Part shown: positions 53,556 to 62,138 of the stretch, piece by piece
How the letters are laid out: each line of letters starts with the position of its first letter
How positions within the stretch are numbered: the stretch's first letter is position 1
DNA from: Streptomyces sp. NBC_00353
GTDB lineage: Bacteria > Actinomycetota > Actinomycetes > Streptomycetales > Streptomycetaceae
Direction: 5' to 3'
DNA length: 64,000 nucleotides
Assembly: GCF_036108815.1 (NCBI RefSeq)
Contig: NZ_CP107985.1
Location: 310,001 to 374,000 of the forward strand
Notes under the pieces: generated by a model
Seen by the model: only the letters and a program-made list of their open reading frames with translations
Databases searched by the model: none
What the model was told of the DNA's origin: nothing
Made by a program: the position numbers and the translations under genes

Positions 53556-54074
53556 CTAGCGCACCCAGCCCGTGAAGCTCTGTCCGATGGTCTGGGTCTT
53601 CTCCGTCGTACGCGGCCGGGTGCCGCCGTCGACCGCGGCCGACACGGCGCGCACCAGCCACGCGTTGACCGACAGGCCCTCGCGGCCGGCGACCTCCTCG
53701 GCGCGGGCCTTGAGGTGGGCCGGCAGACGCAGGTTGACGCGGGCGGTGCCGCCCTCGTCGCCGTCGGCCGGGACCGGGGTCTTGAGTGGTTCGACGGGCT
53801 CGGCCGGCTCCGCGGGGGCGCCTCCGTCGGTGGGCGGCAGTGTCACCACGAAGTCGGGGTCGAGCCCGCGCAGCCGTACGTCGACCGAGCCGGGGGCGAG
53901 TTCGCGGGTGATCTCGTCCATCGCGGCGGAGAGCACATTGAGCATGGTCAGCCGGGTCGCCGACTCCAGGGGAGCGGTGAGCCTCTCTGCCAGCTCGCGG
54001 GCTTCGTCGCCGCCGGCTTCGGCGGCCACCGCAAGTTCGCGGCGGAGGGTGTCGATATACGGCGTGAGGTCCAT
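53556..54074 (-). CDS. Ribbon-helix-helix/HicB-type DNA-binding protein
   Basis: A 172-residue protein. Its C-terminal third carries ARVNLRLPAHLKARAEEVAG, then GLSVNAWLVRAVSAAVDG, an Arc-like ribbon-helix-helix as in HicB antitoxins. The N-terminal part (MDLTPYIDTLRRELAVAAEA) is helical and probably oligomerises. No HicA toxin gene is present, so it is more likely a plain operon regulator for the DUF4097-ABC genes that follow. Phased repeats lie just before it. Confidence 0.82.
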   Translation of the reverse strand: MDLTPYIDTLRRELAVAAEAGGDEARELAERLTAPLESATRLTMLNVLSAAMDEITRELAPGSVDVRLRGLDPDFVVTLPPTDGGAPAEPAEPVEPLKTPVPADGDEGGTARVNLRLPAHLKARAEEVAGREGLSVNAWLVRAVSAAVDGGTRPRTTEKTQTIGQSFTGWVR

Positions 54075-54289
54075 GACGCCATAGTGGCACCACAATGGCT
54101 CCATGCGCAAGCAGTGCGGCGATATCCGTGGGGCGCCAGCCGACTTAACTACTCTGACCTGCGAAAACATACTGGCGTCCACCTGAGTGATTGTGGCGCC
54201 ATGGACGCTCATGCGCTTCCGGGAGCGCGGAGTGGCACCGGGTGACGCCGGATGGTGCCAAGCGGTGCCACCCGACATCATGTGACGCC
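54074..54289. promoter_or_regulatory. Phased TGGYRCC repeats before the ribbon-helix-helix gene
   Basis: TGACGCC (54074), TGGCACC (54085) and TGGCTCC (54096) are spaced 11 bp. Upstream, TGGCACC (54233), TGACGCC (54243), TGGTGCC (54253), CGGTGCC (54263) and TGACGCC (54283) are spaced exactly 10 bp, with one slot degenerate. A perfect TGGCGCCA lies at 54194. This is the arrangement expected for cooperative ribbon-helix-helix binding. Confidence 0.65.
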
Positions 54290-54441
54290 ATGCGATGTCG
54301 CAAGGGGCGTGGCCCACCCCCCGCCTCGCGGTCTGCCACTGGGCCGAGCCCACCCGAGGCGGCATGATCGGGCCCGCCCGGCCCAGCGGGGGCATGTGCG
54401 CGCGTGGGGCCCCGGGTTGAAGGAGCCGGGGCCCCGGCCAT

Positions 54442-54868
54442 CCGCTACGGCAAGACTCCGCGCAGCTACCGGGCCGCGGGGCCAGGTCTCGCGCAGGGCG
54501 TGCCGGCGCGCTGCGGAGATGCCGGGCCGGTGTGCTCGGGGCGGCGTTCCAGGTGAGTGGGGTGCAAGGCGGGAGGTGCGGGTGGGCTTGGTGTCGGCGG
54601 TGAGGGTGCGGATGCGGTCGGCGGAGTTTCAGCGCGAGTCAGCACAGGGCCGCTCGACCGGCGGCGCCGCCGCGTCCTCGCCGACCTGGCCGACGCCGAC
54701 GGCACCCCTGCCCGCCATCCGGCCCGGCGTCCTCTTCGAACTACGTGTGCTGGCGGCGCCCTGGGATCCGGGCCGAGGAGGGCCGGGGCCCAGCACCGGG
54801 CGGTTGCAGGAGCCGGCGGTCATCGAGGCCAAGAGGAGGAGCCGGGAGACGGCCGCAGTGCCGGACGG
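54442..54868. other. No gene recognised
   Basis: One rightward frame reads LDRRRRRVLADLADADGTPA and could be the relic of a coding sequence, but it has no start or known motif. Otherwise nothing. Confidence 0.4.
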
Positions 54869-55297
54869 TCATCGGTAGTAGCCCTCGACCACGGCCCGCA
54901 CCTCGTCGAGCAGCGCGGGGCCGTCCTGCGGCACGGGCGGCCGGCCGCTGCCCGGCCTGATGTCCAGAAGCTGTTGGTTGGACAGGGCGAACACCACCCG
55001 CCGTAGCCCCGCCTGTTGGATGACCGCCTCGCACATCTCGCACGGCTGGCAGCTGGTGTACATCGTGGTTTCCGCCGCCGTGGCCGTGTCCAGCTCTCTT
55101 GCGGCCCACCTCGCCAGCTTCAGTTCCGGGTGCGCGGTGATGTCCTGGTCGGTGAGGGTCGTGTTGTGCTCCTCTGCCACAACCGTTCCGTCCGGTCCCG
55201 ACAGCAGCGAGCCGAACGGCGGGTTGCCGGCCGCGCGTGCCTGGGCCGCGAGCGCGATGGCCCGCCGGAGGAGGGCGTGGTCGTCGGGTGTGGTCAT
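54869..55297 (-). CDS. Nucleoside/guanine deaminase-like zinc enzyme
   Basis: A 142-residue deaminase of the cytidine/deoxycytidylate fold. The zinc motifs are HPELKLA (HxE) and TSCQPCEMCEAVI (PCxxC). CGGAGCAG precedes the ATG at 55297, and that ATG overlaps the stop of the LLM oxidoreductase (ATGA), so they are coupled. A substrate such as guanine or a nucleoside is plausible; the precise one cannot be read. Confidence 0.88.
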   Translation of the reverse strand: MTTPDDHALLRRAIALAAQARAAGNPPFGSLLSGPDGTVVAEEHNTTLTDQDITAHPELKLARWAARELDTATAAETTMYTSCQPCEMCEAVIQQAGLRRVVFALSNQQLLDIRPGSGRPPVPQDGPALLDEVRAVVEGYYR

Positions 55298-56157
55298 GAC
55301 TGCTCCGTTCTGGTGCGGGGTGGGTGCAGGTGCGCGGCCACCGTGTCGAGTGCTTGCCAAGCCGCCTGCGGGTGGCAGGTCTCGCGGGGGTCGCCGTCGT
55401 ACGGGTCGAGGACGACGGCCTCGGCACCCAGCAGCCGCAGCTGGTCGAGGTCATCCATGATCTGGTCGATGGTGCCCTCACCGGCGAGTCGGCCCGGTCC
55501 GCCGACCGGCGCCTCGGTGAGTCTGAGCGCGATCCGGGGGGCCAGGGCGGGCACGGGCAGACGTTGCTCGTCCGCGAACGCCTTCAGCCTGACCGCGGCT
55601 TCGCGCAGCCACGGCATGGTGCAGCGCAGAGGATGCCATGCGTCCCCGAGCCGCACGGCGCGGCGCAGCCCCGCGTCGCTGTTGCCGCCGACCCACACGG
55701 GGATTCTCCGGTCGCCGTAGGAGGCGGTGTCCGCCCACGCTGCCCGCATGTCCCGCAGGTGCTCGTCGGTCAGTTGTCCACGCCGCTCGAACGGGACCCC
55801 GAGGGCGGCGAATTCCTGCCGTGCCCAGCCCACTCCCACGCCCAGGACCAGCCGGCCGCCGCTCAGCTCATCCAGGTTGGCCGCCATCCGGGCGGTGAGC
55901 AGCGGGTGCCGGTAGGGAGCGATGAGGACCGTCGTGCCGAGTCGGACCCGGGTGGTGAGGCCGGCCAGCCAGGACAGGGTGGTGAAGGGCTCGTAGAAGG
56001 GTGCCGGATAGCGCTCGGCGACGTCGGGCGTGATGGCGATGTGGTCCGAGACCATCAACAGGTCGAAGCCCAGGCCCTCCACGGTCCGGGCCCAGCTCCG
56101 AAGGACTCCCGGGTCGCTGCCGGGGCCGAAATTGAGGACGTTGACTCCGATCTTCAC
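55294..56157 (-). CDS. LLM-class F420-dependent oxidoreductase
   Basis: A 287-residue luciferase-like TIM barrel: MKIGVNVLNFGP at the start (GTG 56157), LMVSDHIAITPDV, then VRLGTTVLIAPYRHPLLTARM and LVLGVGVGWARQEFAALG, all typical of actinobacterial F420-dependent monooxygenases. An in-frame extension to the right overlaps the divergent Lrp gene and is not real. First gene of a two-gene operon with the deaminase, divergent from the Lrp regulator. Confidence 0.9.
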   Translation of the reverse strand: MKIGVNVLNFGPGSDPGVLRSWARTVEGLGFDLLMVSDHIAITPDVAERYPAPFYEPFTTLSWLAGLTTRVRLGTTVLIAPYRHPLLTARMAANLDELSGGRLVLGVGVGWARQEFAALGVPFERRGQLTDEHLRDMRAAWADTASYGDRRIPVWVGGNSDAGLRRAVRLGDAWHPLRCTMPWLREAAVRLKAFADEQRLPVPALAPRIALRLTEAPVGGPGRLAGEGTIDQIMDDLDQLRLLGAEAVVLDPYDGDPRETCHPQAAWQALDTVAAHLHPPRTRTEQS

Positions 56158-56251
56158 GCCGCCGAGCCTAGCCAGGGCGCACCGGACGTCAGAAGGGTTT
56201 CCCGCCTGTCCAAAGGGGGTTCGGCCGTGGATCCGCCGGTATTGTGGGCGG

Positions 56252-56752
56252 ATGACCGAGAGTCTTGACGCGACGGACTGGGCGATCCTGGCCGAAGTCC
56301 AGCGGGAGGGCCGGATCGCGTTCACGGAGCTGGCACGGCGGGTCAACCTGAGCGCGTCGGCGACGAAGGAGCGGGTGCGGCGGCTGGAGGCGGCCGAGGT
56401 GATCACGGGGTACCGGGCGGAGGTGGACCTGGAGCGGACGGGGTACGGGGTGCTCTCGGTGGTCCGGCTGAAATACCCGGGGCCGGGGACCCGGCACGAA
56501 CCGTTGCGCCGTCTGCTTGAGGAGCGCCCGGAGATCCTGGAGTGCCTGCGCACCACCGGGGACGACTGCTACATCCTCAAAGTGGCGACCACCTCGATGG
56601 GCCACCTGGAGGAGATCGTCGACGAGCTGGCCCAGTTCGGGAGCACGACCACCAACCTCGTCCTCAGCCGGACGCTCCCGTTCCGCGGCCCGCGGGTGCC
56701 TCGGACCGGCCGCTTCGAGGAATCGCCTCAACACGGTCGGCCACGGCAGTGA
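56252..56752 (+). CDS. Lrp/AsnC family regulator
   Basis: A 166-residue regulator. AILAEVQREGRIAFTELARR, then VNLSASATKERVRRLEAAEVI, form the helix-turn-helix; the RAM domain follows, with CLRTTGDDCYILKVATTSMGHLEEIVDEL. Senses a small molecule, usually an amino acid. TATTGT ends seven bases before the ATG and no ribosome site is obvious, so the transcript may be leaderless. It likely regulates the divergent LLM/deaminase operon. Confidence 0.92.
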   Translation: MTESLDATDWAILAEVQREGRIAFTELARRVNLSASATKERVRRLEAAEVITGYRAEVDLERTGYGVLSVVRLKYPGPGTRHEPLRRLLEERPEILECLRTTGDDCYILKVATTSMGHLEEIVDELAQFGSTTTNLVLSRTLPFRGPRVPRTGRFEESPQHGRPRQ

Positions 56753-56855
56753 CGCCGGTCGGCCACGGCCGGGTCAAGGTCATGATCCGAGGACGGCGAA
56801 CGGTCAGGATTCGGTGGCGCAGGACACCAGCAAGGGGAACGGGTCAGGAGAACGC

Positions 56856-57128
56856 CTAGAACGGCGGGCAGCCCTCGCCCGAGATCGGCACGATCGTGAA
56901 CTCACTCTCGTGAGCGTGACTGGCCGGCTCCTGGCGGACTCGACGCTCCTGGCCGTTCGGCATGCACAGCCGGAGCTCGTCGCTGTCGAGCAGGTCAAAG
57001 ATCCGGCTCGTCGGGACACCGCGCAGACTGCCGCGCCAAGCGTCAGGTCCGGCCATCAGCTCGGCCTGAACGGGGATCTGCAGATGCCCAGCGACCAGCA
57101 ACGCATCGCCTTGATACCGACTCGCCAT
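56856..57128 (-). CDS. Small conserved hypothetical protein
   Basis: A 90-residue protein from ATG 57128. It has a coherent beta-rich N-terminal sequence (YQGDALLVAGHLQIPVQAEL) and SRIFDLLDSDELRLCMPNGQ. It resembles short Streptomyces proteins of unknown function with a DUF4873-like first strand, but I would not name the family. No ribosome site is obvious. Confidence 0.55.
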   Translation of the reverse strand: MASRYQGDALLVAGHLQIPVQAELMAGPDAWRGSLRGVPTSRIFDLLDSDELRLCMPNGQERRVRQEPASHAHESEFTIVPISGEGCPPF

Positions 57129-57279
57129 GTGTCCCACAGTCCCGCCACCCCCACACGAGGGCAACCGCACGCCCGGCGCTGAGCGCCCGCTCGCTGCCAC
57201 AGGAACGGGGTGATGAGACTCTTTGAAAATTCCCCGTGCTCAGGGTCTCCCCCGGACCTGCTCACCTTGGCTACCCACC

Positions 57280-57550
57280 CGAACCGCACTGAGGAGCCCT
57301 TGTCCCGGGTGGCTCGCGGTGCCTTCGTGGACGACCAGGAGCGCCCGCGCGCCCGCCGCGGCGGCCTTCGCCCGCTCCTCGATTCCGATGGTGTCGCTGC
57401 GCCGCATCATTCATGGCCTTGCCGCGCACGTCCTTCTGGGCCAGCGCCTCAGCCGAACCCTCGCCGGCGAAGACCGCTGCCGGCTTCCGGGTGTCGGCCG
57501 GCAGCGGCCTGGCCGCGCGCTCGACCGGCAGGCCGAGTGTCTGACTACGC
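57280..57550 (-). pseudogene. Secreted peptidase PA-domain fragment
   Basis: Leftward, one frame reads RPLPADTRKPAAVFAGEGSA then EALAQKDVRGKA. After a one-base shift the next continues RRSDTIGIEERAKAAAAGAR then ALLVVHEG. This is a protease-associated domain as found in S8 or M28 exopeptidases, with the frameshift in its middle. The remainder of 57129-57949 has no gene. Confidence 0.5.
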
Positions 57551-57697
57551 TGTAGCGTCGCCCCGCATCAAGACGGGCAGCCTCGGACGCTCGCGAACGG
57601 TTCTCGCCGGTTACTGCCAGATCCGTGCCAGAACGGAGAGCGCTTTTTCGGCCAGTGCTCGCGGCTCTCGCGGGTGGAGGCCGCTCAGGTGAATCCT

Positions 57698-57715
57698 CCC
57701 CGGCTGAAGCCGGGG
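57698..57715 (-). repeat. Orphan IS605 right-end hairpin
   Basis: CCCCGGCT-GA-AGCCGGGG with neighbouring GGATACCCA, as at the ends of many Streptomyces IS605 elements. No tnpB remains on its right side. Confidence 0.55.
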
Positions 57716-57949
57716 ATACCCACCCAGGACAATCGGAGGGCGCCGCGCGCAGGCACGGGACCGTCGGCGCCCGGCGGGCCGCGACCGGTGACTGTCAAGG
57801 ACCGCGGCTCCGCTCAGGCGTGGGACTACGTGCGATGCAACTCCCGCGGGAGCATCTGCGCATACGACCCGGCGGTCGGCGCGAATGTCCTTGCGTGTAC
57901 TGGTGCGACGGCGGACCCACGTCGCTCTCGTCGAACCTGCGCCGTACGA

Positions 57950-59302
57950 CTACAGGTCCAGCAGGGCCTGTTCGACAGCTTCGGTCAATGCAGGGTGGAT
58001 ATACAGCACGTCCCGGCCGATCCGGTCCACCGTCAGGCCCAGCGTCATCGCCTGGATCAATGGCTGAATGAGCGTCGCAGCCTGCGGGCCGATGATGTGC
58101 GCGCCAAGGATCGTACGGTCAACAGGGTTCGCCAGGACTTTCACGAAGCTGGTGGTGTCCTCCAGAGCCCACCCGTATGCGGTCTCTGCGTAGTCACGGA
58201 CACTCACCAGGTATTCGATCTTGCGACGGCGCGCCTCCTGCTCGGTCAGTCCGACACTCGCGATCTGCGGGCTTGTGAAGACCGCATGCGGGGCGACCTT
58301 GTTGGCCAGCGTGCGCACGTCCTGCGGATGGAGCACGTTGTGCCGCACGAGCCGCGACTCGGCATTGGCCATGTGCTTGAGCTGGAAGTGGTTCACCACG
58401 TCGCCGAGCGCCCAGACCCCCGGTACAGAGGTGCGGTAGGCGCTGTCGGTCACGATGTGGCCGTGTTCGTCGAGTTCCAGCCCGCCTGCGGCCGCGTCCA
58501 GCCGGTCGCTGTTGGGGCGGCGGCCGACACACACCAGCAGCGTCGCCGCCCGCACGACATGGTCGCCCCCCGGACAGGTCACGGTGACTGCGACGCCGTC
58601 ACCATCCCGTTCGACAGAGGTGACGGCAGCATCGACAAGTACGCGATGTCGCTGCGATACGAGTTCGGTGAACCGCGCCGACACCTGCTCGTCCTCCGCC
58701 ATCAGCAGGCGCGGCCCCCGCTGCACGATCGTGATATCCGTGCCGAATGCACCGAATACATGGCTGAACTCGGCCGCGATGAAACCTCCACCGACGACGG
58801 CCATGGATGCGGGCACGTCGTCGATCCGCATGATGGTGTCCGAGGTGTGGTACGGCACGGTGTCGAGTCCAGGGATGTCCGGCACCACAGGCCGTGACCC
58901 GACCGCGACGATGAACGTGTCAGCGGTGATCTGCTCGGTTCCGACCTGCAGCACCCGCGGCGCGACGAATCGGCCCTCTTCGGTGTACACGTCGACGCCG
59001 TTTTCCCTGCGGTAGTTCAGCGCGCTGTCGTGCAGGGGATCGATATGGTGGAACACCCGGTCGCGGATGGCTTTCCAGTCGATGGGCTCAACGGTCGTAT
59101 TGACGCCGAGCCGCGCTGCCGCCCGCGCGCCCTCGACCGCGTCGGCGGTGACGACGAACATCTTGCTCGGGATGCAGCCCCGGTTGAGACATGTGCCGCC
59201 GAAGCGGTCCGGTTCCACGATGGCGACGCGCAGATGAGCGAACCCGTCGAGCAGCATGTTGCCGCTGCCCGTCCCCAGAACCACAAGATCGTAATGCTGC
59301 AT
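57950..59302 (-). CDS. mtr: Mycothione reductase
   Basis: A 450-residue flavoprotein that reduces mycothiol disulfide with NADPH, keeping the actinobacterial thiol buffer reduced. The Mtr-type start YDLVVLGTGSGNMLLDG, redox CX4C in GGTCLNRGCIPSK, NAD(P) site MAVVGGGFIAAEFSHVF, second FAD motif VWALGDVVNHFQLK and catalytic His in YIHPALTEAVEQALL are all present, so it should be active. GAAGGTGG precedes the ATG. A monocistronic gene. The contrast with the flavoprotein at 11165, which lacks the histidine, is informative. Confidence 0.93.
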   Translation of the reverse strand: MQHYDLVVLGTGSGNMLLDGFAHLRVAIVEPDRFGGTCLNRGCIPSKMFVVTADAVEGARAAARLGVNTTVEPIDWKAIRDRVFHHIDPLHDSALNYRRENGVDVYTEEGRFVAPRVLQVGTEQITADTFIVAVGSRPVVPDIPGLDTVPYHTSDTIMRIDDVPASMAVVGGGFIAAEFSHVFGAFGTDITIVQRGPRLLMAEDEQVSARFTELVSQRHRVLVDAAVTSVERDGDGVAVTVTCPGGDHVVRAATLLVCVGRRPNSDRLDAAAGGLELDEHGHIVTDSAYRTSVPGVWALGDVVNHFQLKHMANAESRLVRHNVLHPQDVRTLANKVAPHAVFTSPQIASVGLTEQEARRRKIEYLVSVRDYAETAYGWALEDTTSFVKVLANPVDRTILGAHIIGPQAATLIQPLIQAMTLGLTVDRIGRDVLYIHPALTEAVEQALLDL

Positions 59303-59790
59303 GCCCGTCCACCTTCCGCCGGCGAAATTCTGGCCTTACGGGCATGGCCTCCCGGGAGACCGCGAGTCCGTTCCATCCCGATTCTGACCTCGCGGCCCTT
59401 TCCGTGCACGTCCCGACGGCTCATCGTGTCGCCGTGTCCTGTCGGCGGCCGGAATGATCGAGCCCTGTGAGCGCGGCCGGGAGCGCTGTGGTACGGCGAC
59501 GCCGCCCTTGTCCGGCGAGCCAGAGGTCTCGCAGGCGTTCGGACGCTGCTCCCCCGCTGTGCCGGCCCTTCGCGTAGTCCGTGACGGCCGGCAGCCACGA
59601 GGCGTCGACGGGCAGAGCTGCTGCCCAAGGACATGCGTTCTCCGGAAATGACGGTGACTCCTCCCCCTCGTAAACGAGGCGGCTTCTCACTTGACCGCAC
59701 TGGGTCTCATGACGGCCAAGCCCTGACCGCTGCCGAAGCAGGATCGCACCGTACTACGCCGCTTCGCGGCTCCGGGTCTCAGGATGCGTT
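59303..59790. other. No gene recognised
   Basis: A leftward stretch LPVDASWLPAVTDYAKGRHS, then GGAASERLRDLWLAGQ (about 59490-59620) looks protein-like but has no recognisable family or start. Otherwise nothing. Confidence 0.35.
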
Positions 59791-59795
59791 TCCCG

Positions 59796-59925
59796 CCCGG
59801 CCTGAAGGCCGGGATTCCCACGCAAGATCTGGGATGGCACCCTTCCGGGGCGGAAGGGTTCACAACTGCTGGGCACACAAGCCGCTTTGGCGAACATGGG
59901 CACGATGGAGTGAACGGTGCGACGA
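59796..59925 (-). repeat. IS605-like right end, leftward copy
   Basis: Hairpin CCCGGCCT-GA-AGGCCGGG (59796-59813), then GGATTCCCA. A second hairpin (CCCTTCCG/CGGAAGGG) and the 65-base segment shared with window start 10-74 follow. Its tnpB would have lain to the right, where another element's end now starts. Confidence 0.6.
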
Positions 59926-59929
59926 TCGG

Positions 59930-60224
59930 TGGGTGTGTCTGGCGGGGTGTGCGTAGCGTGCTCGGTGCGATCTGGGACGCCGGGTGTGGCGTCAGCGGTC
60001 GGGGCCCCCGTGTCACCAGCGAGATGGTGCGGGGCCTCCCCGTCGCCTCTGGCCACACCCCTATGGCCAGGTCGTAGGGATCCCGCCCGCCCGGGACGGA
60101 CCGCATACGGGATATGCGTCGCCGACCGGGACGCGAAAGCGGAGGACCAGCGCGCCCAACACCGTTCGGGGCGCGCCGGTGAGTCAGGACTCACTCCTGC
60201 TCACTGCCCAGGAACGGTGCTGTG
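59930..60224 (+). pseudogene. tnpB: TnpB C-terminal tail and right end, rightward copy
   Basis: Rightward TGTRKRRTSAPNTVRGAPVS and QDSLLLTAQE, matching the tail of the TnpB at 26363 (NGTRKREPSASNTVRDAP). The covarying hairpin is at 60150-60176, and the end sequence CCAGGAACGGT at about 60208. The catalytic part is gone. Confidence 0.7.
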
Positions 60225-60465
60225 GGGAGTCTGCGTCACCGACATGGCGGCCGCTGCAAAGGGACAGAGCGTGGGGATGTGATCTCCGGCGTCCGCACGC
60301 GCCGGCGGGAAACCGCACATGATGTGCCGGTGGCGCGCCCGGAGTGAGCTCGTGGACGAGACGCTCGGGGCGGCCGTGGGCCCCGGGGCGGCCGGGTGGC
60401 TCGGTGTCGAGCCGCCTGGCCGCCCCGTCGAGCGAGGGCGTGTGTTGTCGGTCGGGCGCGGTCGG

Positions 60466-61662
60466 TCAGCGCATGGGGCGGAAGCCGGTGCGGACCTCGT
60501 TCACGAAGTACTCCGGCTGCTCCCAGGCGGCGAAGTGGCCGCCCTTGGGGAGCCGGTTGTAGTGGACGAGGTTGGGGTAGGCCTGCTCGGTCCAGCTCTT
60601 GGGGGCCTGGTAGAGCTCGTCGGGGAAGGCGCTGACGGCGACCGGGAGCTTGACGTTGTTGATACCGAAGAACGAGGTCGTGTTCTCCGCATACAGACGG
60701 GCCGCGGAGATCGCCGTGTTGGTCAGCCAGAACAGCGTGATGTTGTCCAGGACGTCGTCCCGGGACAGGCCCTCGGTCACCCCGTCGAAGGACCGGGAGA
60801 TCATGGCCAGGCTCTTCGCGTCGTGGTCGAGCATGAACGCCGCCAGACCGACCGGGGAGTCCGCCAGCCCGGTCAGCGACTGCGGGCGGTCCCCCATCAT
60901 GTATGCGTAGTAGACGTGCTTGTAGGTGAAGCCCAGCTGCTCGACGGCCACCTTCTCCTCGTCGGAAAGCGACAGACCCTCGGGCAGCGGGTCACCCTTG
61001 GCGAGCGCGGCATCGATGCCGGCCGGGATCACCTTGGGCATGTTGGTGTGGATGCCCACCAGACCCTCGGGCTCCTGCGCACCCATCAGGTCGGTGACGA
61101 TCGCACCCCAGTCGCCGCCCTGCGCCACATACTTGGTGTAGCCCAGGCGCTTCATCAGCTCACCCCACGCACGGGCGATGCGCTCCGGGCCCCAGCCCTT
61201 CTCGGTGGGCTTGCCGGAGAAGCCGTAGCCGGGCATCGACGGGATGATCACGTGGAAGGCGTCCGAGGCGTCGCCGCCGTGGGCCGTGGGGTTGGTGAGC
61301 GGCTCGATGATCTTCAGCTGCTCGATGACCGAACCCGGCCACCCGTGCGTCACGATCACCGGCATGGCGTTCTCGTGCTTCGAGCGGACGTGGACGAAGT
61401 GGATGTCCAGCCCGTCGATCTCGGTGATGAACTGCGGGTAGGAGTTCAGCTTCGCCTCGACCTTGCGCCAGTCGTACTCCGACGCCCAGTAGTGCGCCAG
61501 CTTCTGCATCGTGGCCAGCTGGGTGCCCTGCGACTGGTCGACGACAGTCTCCCTCTCCGGCCAGCGCGTGGCCTCGATGCGCGCCCGCAGGTCCTTGAGG
61601 TCCGCCTCGGGGAACTCGAACGTGAACGGACGAATCGCATGCTGGTCAGAGGTAACAGACAT
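60466..61662 (-). CDS. Epoxide hydrolase (EHN family)
   Basis: A 398-residue alpha/beta hydrolase with the N-terminal epoxide-hydrolase domain (RPFTFEFPEADLKDLRARIE). The oxyanion motif is HGWPGS (about residue 109), the nucleophile is Asp in GGDWGAIVTDL, and the general-base His is in GGHFAAWEQPE. The cap carries the usual tyrosines. It opens epoxides to diols. CAAGGAGACC precedes the ATG. Single gene, no linked regulator seen. Confidence 0.92.
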   Translation of the reverse strand: MSVTSDQHAIRPFTFEFPEADLKDLRARIEATRWPERETVVDQSQGTQLATMQKLAHYWASEYDWRKVEAKLNSYPQFITEIDGLDIHFVHVRSKHENAMPVIVTHGWPGSVIEQLKIIEPLTNPTAHGGDASDAFHVIIPSMPGYGFSGKPTEKGWGPERIARAWGELMKRLGYTKYVAQGGDWGAIVTDLMGAQEPEGLVGIHTNMPKVIPAGIDAALAKGDPLPEGLSLSDEEKVAVEQLGFTYKHVYYAYMMGDRPQSLTGLADSPVGLAAFMLDHDAKSLAMISRSFDGVTEGLSRDDVLDNITLFWLTNTAISAARLYAENTTSFFGINNVKLPVAVSAFPDELYQAPKSWTEQAYPNLVHYNRLPKGGHFAAWEQPEYFVNEVRTGFRPMR

Positions 61663-62138
61663 GGTGGTCTCCTTGATGTCTCAATGAATTGCAGGTGAGG
61701 CGGGATTCGGCGACGGGTTCGCAGACGTTTTTGCGACGCGTCGATCCCACTGGCCGGCGCTGGGACCGTGTGGCCCTCTCCTGCTTTCCGGCGCATTTCC
61801 ATGCTGGGCCTGGGCTGCCCCATCGGTAATCCGGAATGTGACCTGGGCTCCGCACGGGGTGGTGGCGTCTTCCTAGGTAACTTGACGCGGTACGCCGGCA
61901 GGCGTCATGACAGTCATGCGGCTCAGTGCCGCCGGCGTCACCGTGGTGAGGGGACGGACAAGCAGGGTCGCCGCTTCACCGCGTGCCGTCATGAAGAGGC
62001 TCACGTAACAGGGCGGGTCCTGGGACTGTCCAGCGGTCCCGTGTCGGCGTACTCGTCAAGGTGCTCAGCCAGGTACACGGGAACGTGCCCAGCGACTGGC
62101 CGGCGCGGGACCCGAGATCAAGGTCCGGCCGCCTGGGC
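61663..62138. other. No gene recognised
   Basis: The epoxide hydrolase promoter must lie at its left edge. No frame, repeat or hairpin stands out in the remaining 450 bp. Confidence 0.45.

Noticed and set aside
53556..54074. HicAB toxin-antitoxin pair
   Set aside because: The ribbon-helix-helix protein resembles HicB, but no HicA-like gene or frame lies within 500 bp on either side.
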